Assembly: GCA_023266195.1 (NCBI GenBank) | Contig: JAHFRP010000002.1 | Span: forward strand, 218,779-282,778 | DNA length: 64,000 bases | Direction: 5' to 3' | From: Sulfuricella sp. | GTDB taxonomy: Bacteria > Pseudomonadota > Gammaproteobacteria > Burkholderiales > Sulfuricellaceae | Shown here: in pieces, positions 1 to 7,129 of the stretch | Numbering within the stretch: position 1 is the first letter of the stretch | Layout of the letters: the number at the start of each line of letters is the position of its first letter | Notes under the pieces: generated by a model | What the model was told of the DNA's origin: nothing | Seen by the model: the letters and a program-made list of their open reading frames with translations, nothing else | The model's database searches: none | Made by a program: the position numbers and the translations under genes

Positions 1-648
1 AACCTGCAAACCGCCGGCTTCAACGCGCTGCCCATTGTCGGCTTGCTGGCTTTTCTCATGGGCGTGGTGATCGCTTATCAAGGAGCGGGGCAACTGGCTC
101 GCTATGGCGCCAACATTTTCGTGGCCGATCTGGTGGGGCTTTCCATATTGCGGGAGATGGCGCCGTTGCTCACGGCCATCGTGGTGGCCGGACGATCCGG
201 CTCGGCTTATGCGGCACAGATCGGCACCATGAAGGTGACCGAAGAGATCGATGCGTTGCGCACCATCGGCATGCCGCCAATGGATCTGCTGGTGTTGCCC
301 AAGATGCTGGCCCTGGTGGTGGCGCTGCCTCTGCTCACGGTATACGCTGACATTTTGGGCGTGCTCGGCGGCATGATCATGGCCCAAAATCAGCTCCATG
401 TGAGTTTCACCGATTTTCTCGACCGCTTCGGAGATGCCATCCAAATGAGCTCGTTCCTTGTCGGCGTCGGCAAGGCGCCGGTTTTTGCCGCGATCGTCGC
501 GCTGGTCGGCTGTTTCCAAGGATTCCGGGTCACCGGCAGCACCGACAGCGTCGGGCGGCAGACCACCACCAGCGTGGTGCAGGCGATCTTCCTGATTATC
601 GTGGTCGATGCCCTGTTCTCGGTGATTTTCAGCTGGTTGCAGATATGA
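1..648 (+). CDS. mlaE: MlaE-family phospholipid ABC transporter permease (5' partial)
   Basis: This is the inner-membrane permease of an Mla/MCE-type transporter that moves phospholipids between the inner membrane and the periplasm. The frame is open at base 1, so the N-terminus lies outside the window and 215 residues are visible. They carry the family pattern: GFNALPIVGLLAFLMG close to the left edge, then REMAPLLTAIVVAGRSGSA, the cytoplasmic coupling stretch EEIDALRTIGMPP, and several hydrophobic helices to the end. The internal ATG at 43 is not the true start, because conserved family sequence precedes it. The stop overlaps the next ATG in an ATGA junction, which indicates translational coupling with the ATPase gene. 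MlaE of an MCE system is a firm call; which paralogous Mla system it belongs to is not clear. Confidence 0.93.
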   Translation, partial: NLQTAGFNALPIVGLLAFLMGVVIAYQGAGQLARYGANIFVADLVGLSILREMAPLLTAIVVAGRSGSAYAAQIGTMKVTEEIDALRTIGMPPMDLLVLPKMLALVVALPLLTVYADILGVLGGMIMAQNQLHVSFTDFLDRFGDAIQMSSFLVGVGKAPVFAAIVALVGCFQGFRVTGSTDSVGRQTTTSVVQAIFLIIVVDALFSVIFSWLQI

Positions 649-1436
649 ATAATGTGAATGAACCGGTCATCGAAATAAGCCATCTCCACACCCGCTTCGG
701 CGCAGCCGTGGTGCACGAGGACGTGAATTTCACCGTGCGGCGCGGGGAAATTTTCGCCCTGGCCGGCGGCAGCGGTTGCGGAAAATCCACGCTGTTGCGC
801 GAAGTCCTGCAACTTGAGCGGCCGGTGTCGGGGTCGATCCGGCTATTCGGGCGCGAAGTGCTGGAAATGGGCGAAGACGAAGGCTCGGCCCTGCGCCGGC
901 GGCTGGGCGTGATGTTCGAGCGCGGCGCCTTGTTCAGCGCGCTGACGGTACGGGAAAATGTCGGCCTGCCGCTGCATGAGCACACCGCCCTTAGCGGCGG
1001 ACTGATCGACGAAATCGCCGCCGTCAAGATCGCCCTGGTAGGGCTGCCGGCCAGCGCCGGCGCCAAATATCCCGCCGAGCTGTCCGGTGGCATGCGCAAG
1101 CGGGCGGCGCTGGCGCGCGCCATCGCGCTCGACCCCGAGCTCCTGTTCCTGGACGAGCCCACAGCGGGGCTCGATCCATTGAGCGCCGGCGGCCTTGACG
1201 AACTGGTGCGGCACTTGAAAGAATTGCTTGGGCTGACCATCCTGATGATTACCCACGACATCGATCTCTTGTGGCGCGCGGCCGGCCGCGTCGCGGTGCT
1301 GGGCGACGGGTGTGTGCTCGGAATGGGCACCATGGAAGAACTGTCCCGATCGGAACACCCCATGGTGCGCGAATATTTTTACGGACCGCGCGGACGTGCA
1401 ACGCGCATTCAGGAGCCGGCGTGGAATCGAAAGTGA
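645..1436 (+). CDS. mlaF: Mla-type ABC transporter ATP-binding protein
   Basis: This cytoplasmic ATPase (263 aa) powers the Mla phospholipid transporter together with the MlaE permease. The sequence shows a Walker A motif GGSGCGKST at about residues 41-49, a signature LSGGM at 146-150, Walker B LLFLDEP with D170 and E171, and a switch histidine in the ITHD segment. The family-typical MRKRAALARA after the signature is present. The start overlaps the permease stop by 4 bp, and the end overlaps the downstream MCE gene by 16 bp, so the three genes form one translationally coupled operon. No frame damage is visible. Confidence 0.95.
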   Translation: MNNVNEPVIEISHLHTRFGAAVVHEDVNFTVRRGEIFALAGGSGCGKSTLLREVLQLERPVSGSIRLFGREVLEMGEDEGSALRRRLGVMFERGALFSALTVRENVGLPLHEHTALSGGLIDEIAAVKIALVGLPASAGAKYPAELSGGMRKRAALARAIALDPELLFLDEPTAGLDPLSAGGLDELVRHLKELLGLTILMITHDIDLLWRAAGRVAVLGDGCVLGMGTMEELSRSEHPMVREYFYGPRGRATRIQEPAWNRK

Positions 1437-2323
1437 ACTTTACCGTCGTCGGACTTTTCACCCTGCTGCTGAGCGTGGCGCTGGTTGCCATCCTTCTCTG
1501 GCTGGGTTCCAGCGGGAAATATTACAAGACCTACGACACTTATTACGTCTATACCGGGGAATCGGTTTCCGGCCTGAACCTGAATGCGCCGGTCAAGCTT
1601 CGCGGCGTGGAAGTCGGCCTGGTGCATGAGATCGCGCTGGACCCGACCAATTCGGAAAGGGTGCGCCTGCTGCTCAAAATAGAACGCGGCACCCCGGTCA
1701 AGGCGGATTCGGTGGCGGTGCTGCGTACTCAGGGGTTGACCGGAATCGCCTATGTCGAGCTCGCCGGCGGCAGTCGGCAATCCCCCTTGTTGGCGCCGGC
1801 TCCCGGCGAGAAATATCCGGTGATCCGCAGCGGCCCGTCGCTGATGACGCGCCTCGATGCGGCGCTTACCGGTCTCCTGTCCAGCGTCAATCGCATTTCC
1901 GACAACGTCAATACCGTGCTGGATGACGAAAACCGCCGTGCCTTCAAGCATAGTCTGGCACAGATCGACAAGGTCACGCGCGCGCTGGCGGAGCACACCG
2001 CAACAATCGACGCGGGCATGGACAACGCGGCGAAAACTCTGGAAAACAGCGCTCGCGCCAGCGCCGACCTGGAGCGCCTGATCGAACGCACGGGGCGCGG
2101 TGCCGACGCGGTCGAAAGAGCGGCAAACGAAGCTTCGCATACCGCCAGCGAGGCATCCCGTGCGGCCGGGGCGGTTCCTGACACCTTGCGGGACATACAA
2201 CTCCTGGTAGAAGACCTGAGAGAGCTAAGCGCATCCCTGCGCCGCACCAGCGAACAAATCGGAAACAACCCGAACACACTTCTGTTCGGCAAACCGCAAC
2301 CCAAACCGGGGCCGGGAGAATAG
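1421..2323 (+). CDS. mlaD: MlaD-like MCE-domain substrate-binding protein
   Basis: This is the membrane-anchored MCE protein of the transporter, which forms the periplasmic lipid-binding ring. I place the start at GTG 1421, giving 300 aa that begin VESKVNFTVVGLF. AGGAG sits 5 nt upstream (1411-1415) and the family starts this way, whereas a longer frame back to 1271 lies wholly inside mlaF. An N-terminal transmembrane helix (about residues 7-28) is followed by the MCE domain, with the pattern GLNLNAPVKLRGVEVGLV and later LTGIAYVEL. A long Ala/Glu/Arg-rich helical tail (about residues 140-270) looks coiled-coil forming. It overlaps mlaF by 16 bp and is followed 14 bp later by the auxiliary lipoprotein gene. 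Confidence 0.9.
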   Translation: MESKVNFTVVGLFTLLLSVALVAILLWLGSSGKYYKTYDTYYVYTGESVSGLNLNAPVKLRGVEVGLVHEIALDPTNSERVRLLLKIERGTPVKADSVAVLRTQGLTGIAYVELAGGSRQSPLLAPAPGEKYPVIRSGPSLMTRLDAALTGLLSSVNRISDNVNTVLDDENRRAFKHSLAQIDKVTRALAEHTATIDAGMDNAAKTLENSARASADLERLIERTGRGADAVERAANEASHTASEASRAAGAVPDTLRDIQLLVEDLRELSASLRRTSEQIGNNPNTLLFGKPQPKPGPGE

Positions 2324-2337
2324 GGGATGGGAGGAAA

Positions 2338-2994
2338 ATGGACGGTTTGAATCTTACCTACCGGCTTCGGACAGCCTTCGTGGTGGCGGTGGGGACATTG
2401 GCGCTGTTCGGCTGCGCTGGCTTGGTTCCTACGGAAATGGCGCCGAAGCATACTTATTTGCTGGAGGCGCAATTCGACCCGGTCGTGCAAGTCCAGCCCA
2501 TACCGCTCACGCTGATGGTCGGTCCGCCACGCGCAGCATCCGGCTTCGACACGCCCGGAATGGCTTATGTCCGCCAGCCCTATGCGCTCGAATATTTTGC
2601 GCAAAGCCGTTGGGCGGATGCGCCGGCAAAAATGATCGCTCCGCTGCTGGTGCGCGCGCTGGAGCAACGCTCCGGATTTCACGCGGTAACGTCCGCCGCC
2701 GGTCTGGTGCAGGGCGAAATGCGTCTGGATATTGAACTCCTCCTCTTGCAGCAGGAGTTCACCACCTCGCCCAGCCGGCTGCATCTAAGGCTGCGGGTCC
2801 AGTTGGTTGATCTGGCGAACCGCCGGGTGTTGGCCACACAGGTATTCGAAACCATCGAGCAGGCGCCGAGCGAAAATCCCTACGGCGGCGTTGTTGCCGC
2901 CAACCGGGCGCTACAGGGCTCGCTCGCACAAATCGCCGATTTCGCAGCCATTTATGGCTCAACCATGCGCGCCCCCAAAAAACAAAGAGATTAA
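2338..2994 (+). CDS. ABC-type transport auxiliary lipoprotein (PqiC-like)
   Basis: This 218-aa predicted outer-membrane or periplasmic lipoprotein belongs to the ABC_trans_aux/PqiC-like family that accompanies MCE transporters. The N-terminus has a basic stretch, a hydrophobic core (FVVAVGTLALF) and a lipobox ending in Cys26 (LFGC). The mature part contains the family-like pattern around residues 55-90 (LMVGPPRAASGFDTPGMAY then QPYALEYFAQSRWAD), which resembles PqiC and its relatives. GGGAGG just upstream (2329-2334) gives a ribosome binding site. It is the fourth gene of the mlaE-F-D operon; in such systems the lipoprotein is thought to link the MCE bridge to the outer membrane. The family call is good; its exact partner role is inferred from context. 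Confidence 0.82.
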   Translation: MDGLNLTYRLRTAFVVAVGTLALFGCAGLVPTEMAPKHTYLLEAQFDPVVQVQPIPLTLMVGPPRAASGFDTPGMAYVRQPYALEYFAQSRWADAPAKMIAPLLVRALEQRSGFHAVTSAAGLVQGEMRLDIELLLLQQEFTTSPSRLHLRLRVQLVDLANRRVLATQVFETIEQAPSENPYGGVVAANRALQGSLAQIADFAAIYGSTMRAPKKQRD

Positions 2995-3115
2995 TCAAGA
3001 TGCAAATGTTATATTAATCGGGGTGACAGCATGGCCACCCTTCCAGCGAGACGGGCGATAACCGGAACTGGCGGGGATATCGGCACTTCGTAAAATAAAA
3101 AGGGAATGTCCTCCA

Positions 3116-3826
3116 ATGTCAGCTGCAGAATGCCCCGCATCCAAAGGAAAAAGTAAGATCCTTATTGTCGATGACCATCCTATCGTGCGCCAGGGCATAG
3201 CCCAGCTAATCAATTGCGAAAACGATCTGATGGTTTGCTGCGAAGCGGGCGATGCCGAGGAGGCATTGGCGGTACTGCAGCAATGTGGTTGCAGTTGCTG
3301 CACGACTCCAGCCAGTGCGGATATTGCGATTGTGGATATGTCGCTTCCTGGTGTTTCCGGAATAGAGCTAATCAAAACACTACGCAAGCTCTATCCGAAA
3401 ATGCCGGTGCTGGTGATCTCCATGCACGATGAATCGCTTTACGCGGAGCGTGCACTCAAAGCCGGTGCCAAAGGCTACATCATGAAGCAGGAGGCCACGG
3501 AAAAGATCCTGACGGCTGTCCGGCAGATTTTATGCGGCGAAATCTATATCAGCGCAAAAATGCGCTCGAAAATTTTGCAGCGAATTATCGAAAACCGTGT
3601 CGAAACCCCTTTTTCCCCAGTTTCCAATCTGAGCGACAAGGAACTGGAGGTCTTGCGTTTAATCGGCAAGGGCTTCCGATCCGGCGATATCGCCCTTCAA
3701 CTTAATAGAAGCGTCAAAACTGTCGAAGCACACCGTTCCACCGTCAAAGCAAAACTCGATTTAAAAAACTCCACGGAACTCATTCGATTCGCCGTACAGT
3801 GGGTTGAAAGCGAGGACAAGGCTTGA
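3116..3826 (+). CDS. NarL/FixJ-family response regulator with cysteine-rich receiver insertion
   Basis: This 236-aa two-component response regulator has a receiver domain (about residues 14-145) and a C-terminal LuxR-type helix-turn-helix (about 172-230, with LSDKELEVLRLIGKG and KTVEAHRSTVKAKL). Acidic residues D19 and D20, the phospho-acceptor D74 (IAIVDMSLPG) and the conserved Lys region (GAKGYIMK) are present, so phosphorylation should be possible. The receiver is odd: between helix 2 and the D74 strand it carries an extra stretch CGCSCCTTPAS (Cys57, 59, 61, 62), with Cys34, 41 and 42 nearby. No histidine kinase is adjacent. It stands alone after the mla genes, about 120 bp downstream, and its targets are unknown. 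Confidence 0.9.
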   Translation: MSAAECPASKGKSKILIVDDHPIVRQGIAQLINCENDLMVCCEAGDAEEALAVLQQCGCSCCTTPASADIAIVDMSLPGVSGIELIKTLRKLYPKMPVLVISMHDESLYAERALKAGAKGYIMKQEATEKILTAVRQILCGEIYISAKMRSKILQRIIENRVETPFSPVSNLSDKELEVLRLIGKGFRSGDIALQLNRSVKTVEAHRSTVKAKLDLKNSTELIRFAVQWVESEDKA

Positions 3827-3965
3827 CGCTGCATCATTTTTCCTCCTTGGAAGATATATTCGGGTAAGGAAGTCACTTTAGTATAGCGACAGCTTCTTCC
3901 GCTTCGTATAATGTATATTATGTCAAATCATAGGCACGCCATAATGGAGAGTGTTTCTCGACAAA

Positions 3966-4031
3966 ATGGAAAAGGTTGTGCCCTGGCCAGAATTGCTGGC
4001 GATCATTGAGCCGCACCACCCCAAGGTGGGA
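3966..4031 (+). mobile_element. IS5-group transposase N-terminal remnant
   Basis: A 22-codon open stretch reads MEKVVPWPELLAIIEPHHPK followed by VG. This matches what I recall of the conserved N-terminus of IS5-subgroup transposases (a Met-Glu-x-(I/V)-x-PW...IEP(F/H)YPKAG pattern). The conserved continuation (GRRPYPLE...) is missing, and the sequence runs straight into the 3' end of the damaged EF-hand gene. It looks like a deletion scar of an insertion sequence. The identification rests on recognition of the motif only. Confidence 0.55.
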
Positions 4032-4083
4032 ATGAATTCGGCCCTACGGGGTGCCTTTGTCGGCCGCCTTCGCCTCGATGTAA

Positions 4084-4308
4084 TTAATGTATTTTCCACA
4101 TCGACACGGTCGCCAGGCCCGCGACTTTGAATTCCTCCATCGACAGGTAGCCGTCCCCGTTCTTGTCGAGTTTTCTGAAATCCTGCTTTAAGGTCGGCGC
4201 ATCCTTGGGATGCTTACCGTGGCCGGTCGCGCCGGCCGATGCGCAAAACAAGGCACCGACGAGCCATGCGGCCAAAAGGGCTGGAGCGGTGTTTTTCCGT
4301 GAGGGCAT
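4084..4308 (-). CDS. Secreted EF-hand protein, probably frameshifted and internally deleted
   Basis: This is a 74-aa reading frame with a signal peptide (hydrophobic ALLAAWLVGALFCASAGA, cleavage near residue 27) and one clear EF-hand calcium loop, DKNGDGYLSMEEF, at about residues 48-60. After FKVAGL the frame ends abruptly in ATVSMWKIH. Downstream in the other minus-strand frames one can read GDRVDVE, a second EF-hand-like loop end, and then KYINYIEAKAADKGTP, stopping at 4044-4046. This suggests an ancestral two-EF-hand protein that has lost an internal segment and its frame. It may still make a short one-loop product. The IS5-type scrap just beyond its 3' end may mark the event responsible. 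Confidence 0.6.
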   Translation of the reverse strand: MPSRKNTAPALLAAWLVGALFCASAGATGHGKHPKDAPTLKQDFRKLDKNGDGYLSMEEFKVAGLATVSMWKIH

Positions 4309-4499
4309 GATTGCTTCTTTGGACGCAACGCGGAGTATGAAATCTACCGAGAGGCTCGAACTATAGTTCGAAATTCAAGATATGCAGGGTCAGCCCCGCG
4401 AAGTTGACAGCATGCGATATCGTTTCTATGTTGAAACTGCCCACCGGCATCTGGGATGCGGCCTCTCAACGAACAACAGCCCCTTTCAAGGAGGAAATC

Positions 4500-4892
4500 A
4501 TGATCCGCACGCTGAAACATCTTTTCATCTACTTCCTGATCACTTCGTTTACCTTCATCGGCCTGACCCAGTCCGCGCGCGCCGCGCTGGTCGGCACCGA
4601 CCACGCGGTTTCCGCCGGCGCCCAGCAGGACAGCCGGGCCAATATCAACGCCGCGCTGGACCGGCCCGAGGTTCGCAGCAAGCTCGAAGCGCTCGGCATC
4701 AGCAAAGCGGACGCCCAGGCCCGTGTGGCCGCGCTTACCGACGAAGAAGCCGCTTCCCTCAACAGCAAGATCAATAGCCTGCCGGCGGGCGGCGACGGCA
4801 TCCTCGGCGCGCTGCTGCTGATTTTCTTTGTCCTGCTCGTTACCGACATCCTGGGCCTGACCAAGGTTTTCCCGTTCACGCGTTCGCGCTGA
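4500..4892 (+). CDS. PA2779-like small membrane protein
   Basis: This 130-aa protein has an N-terminal hydrophobic segment (about residues 8-27, signal peptide or anchor), a middle helical region with two repeat-like parts (VRSKLEALGISKADAQARVA, then ALTDEEAASL), and a C-terminal transmembrane helix GALLLIFFVLLVTDILGL. This layout fits what I know of the PA2779 protein family (DUF6627), of unknown function. I chose ATG 4500 because AAGGAGGAA lies about 4 nt upstream; the open frame extends back to 4404 but without a better start. The usual PA2778-type cysteine peptidase partner is not adjacent, and mlaC follows about 100 bp downstream. Confidence 0.8.
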   Translation: MIRTLKHLFIYFLITSFTFIGLTQSARAALVGTDHAVSAGAQQDSRANINAALDRPEVRSKLEALGISKADAQARVAALTDEEAASLNSKINSLPAGGDGILGALLLIFFVLLVTDILGLTKVFPFTRSR

Positions 4893-4992
4893 TGGCGGCT
4901 TGACCGGTATCGATTCGGCAATTACTTGTGCAATCCGTCTTCCGCGATTCGATTACATATTCGCGGAACGACGGGCACCATGGAGAAGGGTT

Positions 4993-5610
4993 ATGAGACC
5001 GATACGTCTGTTGCTGCTTTTTTTCACCCTGCTGGCGTCGGCTGCGATGGCCTTTGCGGCCGAAGAGGCTCCCGATGCGCTCGCCAAGCGCACCACGGAC
5101 GAGGTGCTGACGATCATCCGGCAAAACAGCGAAATCAAGCACAACAAGGCAAAATTGTATGCCCTGATCGACGCCAAGGTACTGCCGCATTTCGACTTTT
5201 CGCACATGACGCGGCTGGCCGTCGGCCGGCATTGGTCGAGCGCCACGCCCGGGCAGCAGCAAACCTTGACCAAGGAATTCCGCGCCCTGCTGGTGCGCAC
5301 CTATTCCACCGCGCTGACCAATTACAAGAGCCAGAAAGTCGTGTTCAAGCCCTTGCATATGGCGGAGGGCCAGACCGACGTCACGATCAAGACGGAATCG
5401 ATCCAATCCGGGGAAAAACCCGTTCCCATCGACTACACGATGGAAAAGACAGCCAACGGCTGGAAGGTCTACGACGTCGCAGTCGATAACGTCAGCCTGA
5501 TTACCACGTATCGCGGCACGTTCGACAGCGAGATCAGAAAAAGCGGGGTCGATGGACTGATCAAGACGTTGCAGCAAAAAAACCAGGCGGCGGGTTCGGC
5601 GAAAGAGTAG
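4993..5610 (+). CDS. mlaC: MlaC/Ttg2D-family periplasmic phospholipid-binding protein
   Basis: This is a periplasmic phospholipid shuttle of the Mla pathway, 205 aa. The start at ATG 4993 is supported by GGAGAAGGG upstream and gives a clean signal peptide (RPIRLLLLFFTLLASAAMAFA). The frame is open further upstream but without family sequence. Family features include VLPHFDFSHMTRLAVGRHW (about residues 63-81), the helix around FRALLVRTYSTALTNYKSQ, and YTMEKTANGWKVYDVAVDNVS near the C-terminus. It is separated from the mlaE-F-D genes by about 2.7 kb holding unrelated genes and an IS scrap. It most likely serves the same transporter. Confidence 0.9.
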   Translation: MRPIRLLLLFFTLLASAAMAFAAEEAPDALAKRTTDEVLTIIRQNSEIKHNKAKLYALIDAKVLPHFDFSHMTRLAVGRHWSSATPGQQQTLTKEFRALLVRTYSTALTNYKSQKVVFKPLHMAEGQTDVTIKTESIQSGEKPVPIDYTMEKTANGWKVYDVAVDNVSLITTYRGTFDSEIRKSGVDGLIKTLQQKNQAAGSAKE

Positions 5611-5770
5611 AACAGGAAGGGCAATCGAGGACAAGGCTCATCCCGGCCGCAGCACAGGGCTTTCGCCGAAATGACGGCGTTGGAATTGTTCAGTATTTTC
5701 CCTCACCCATACCGGATCGGTGCCCAGAAGCGGATAATCGAGCCGGAAACAACAACAAACCACGCGCACG

Positions 5771-6943
5771 ATGCAGCCCGCTTCTCCCCTGATCCAGCAA
5801 TGCCTCCATGAATCGCGACGGCTGCTCCACAGCAACCTGACCGCGCACGGCCCGCTCGCGGCGAGCAGGACGCCGCAGGCTGAAGAGCGGCGCTACACGC
5901 GCGTGTTCGGCCGGGACGCGGCCATTTGCGCCTTGGGCATGCTGGTTTCCGGCGATGCCGCGCTTATTGCCGGCGCCAAGGATGGGCTGCTTACCCTGGC
6001 GCGCCATCAGGCTGAAAACGGTCAGATCCCCAAGCACGTCGATCCCGCTTCCGACTACGCGGATTTCTGGTATCTGGGTTGCATCGACGCGACCCTGTGG
6101 TGGCTCGTCGCCGTCAAGTTCTATGCCCGCCACGCACCCGCAGAAAAGATCGAGGAACGGCTCGCGGGACCCATCGCCAAGGCGCTGACCTGGCTAAAAT
6201 GCCAGGAGCACCCGCAAATCTTCCTGGTGCGCCAGGACGAGGCCAGCGACTGGGCCGACATCATGCCCCGCTCCGGCTTCGTGCTCTACAGCAACGCGCT
6301 GTGGTATTACGTCAAGCGCCTATACGGGCTGCCGCACGCGGCGGAAACCAAGTTCCACTTCAACCACCTGTTCTTCCCCTTCTCCACCCACCGGCCGGAC
6401 TACCACCGGCTGCGGCTGTTGACCCACTACGTCCGCAACCGCGCCAAACGCGGCGAACTCTATCTGAGCTTCGTCAATTTTTCGTTCTGGGGCGACGAGG
6501 GGGACGTGTTCGGAAACCTGCTCGCGGTCCTCTTCGGTTTAGCCGACGACGGCCCGGCCAATCGCATCCTGCGCGCCCTGCATCGGGCGTTCGCCGATCA
6601 GCCGCATCCGGGAGCGAGCGTGCTCAAACCCATCGCCGTGACCGACCCGCTGTGGCGCCTCTACATGGGCCGCCACCGCCAGAACCTGGAATACCAGTAC
6701 CACAACGGCGGCGCGTGGCCTTTCATCGGCTGCTTCTGGGTCATGGCGCTGGCCGCCCTCGGCAAGACGAACCTGGCGCTGGATCAACTGGAAAAGGTCG
6801 CCGGCAGCAACGCCGTCGATGGCTGGCAATTCAACGAGTGGTTTCACGGCCGCACCGGCGAGCCGCGCGGCATGGCGGGCCAGTCGTGGAATGCCGCGAT
6901 GTTCCTGCTGGCGCATCACGCCCTGGCGCACAAGGTGTTCTGA
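5771..6943 (+). CDS. (alpha/alpha)6-barrel glycoside hydrolase, GH100/amylo-1,6-glucosidase-like
   Basis: This 390-aa cytoplasmic enzyme has no signal peptide. Motifs RVFGRDAAICALGMLVSGD (about residues 43-61), NGQIPKHVDP, DFWYLGCIDATLWWL (about 97-111), YHNGGAWPFIGCFW and NEWFHG resemble six-hairpin glycosidases: neutral/alkaline invertases of GH100 and bacterial proteins annotated as glycogen-debranching or amylo-1,6-glucosidase. Asp in GRDAAI and Glu in NEWFHG are candidate catalytic residues, but I cannot assign them with certainty. Substrate (sucrose, or the 1,6-stub of a glucan) cannot be decided from sequence. Location next to a glucan/trehalose island suggests storage-sugar metabolism. 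No strong ribosome binding site precedes ATG 5771, so the start is moderately certain. Confidence 0.75.
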   Translation: MQPASPLIQQCLHESRRLLHSNLTAHGPLAASRTPQAEERRYTRVFGRDAAICALGMLVSGDAALIAGAKDGLLTLARHQAENGQIPKHVDPASDYADFWYLGCIDATLWWLVAVKFYARHAPAEKIEERLAGPIAKALTWLKCQEHPQIFLVRQDEASDWADIMPRSGFVLYSNALWYYVKRLYGLPHAAETKFHFNHLFFPFSTHRPDYHRLRLLTHYVRNRAKRGELYLSFVNFSFWGDEGDVFGNLLAVLFGLADDGPANRILRALHRAFADQPHPGASVLKPIAVTDPLWRLYMGRHRQNLEYQYHNGGAWPFIGCFWVMALAALGKTNLALDQLEKVAGSNAVDGWQFNEWFHGRTGEPRGMAGQSWNAAMFLLAHHALAHKVF

Positions 6944-7059
6944 GCGGAATTTTATCCGAGTAACCTGGTCGAATTTTTAATTGCTGAAGGTCGGATTATT
7001 TCCAATAAGGCAGTAATCAGGATTCAAACTCGTTATGACATCTGTTCAATTAATCGCAA

Positions 7060-7090
7060 CCGTCAGTGATGACGGCGCTACAGTAGCGCC
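7060..7090. promoter_or_regulatory. Two adjoining perfect hairpins upstream of the PRC-barrel gene
   Basis: CCGTCA-GTGA-TGACGG (7060-7075) is followed, sharing two bases, by GGCGCTAC-A-GTAGCGCC (7074-7090). Both are perfect inverted repeats. They lie 40-70 bp before the PRC-barrel start and about 120 bp after the glycosidase stop. They could be a 5' leader structure, an operator or a terminator; no U-tract follows, which argues against a simple terminator. Confidence 0.4.
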
Positions 7091-7129
7091 GGCTTATCCA
7101 TCGATCATTTGGTTAATTAGGAGATGAAC

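Noticed and set aside
1271-1420. Longer N-terminus of the MlaD frame
   Set aside because: This part overlaps mlaF, is unlike MCE proteins, and a GTG with a strong ribosome binding site exists at 1421.
5638-5766. Short minus-strand frame between mlaC and the glycosidase (reads LDYPLLGTDPVWVRE...)
   Set aside because: It looks somewhat protein-like, but there is no ribosome binding site, its upstream part overlaps the glycosidase start, and no family is recognised. It may be a remnant.
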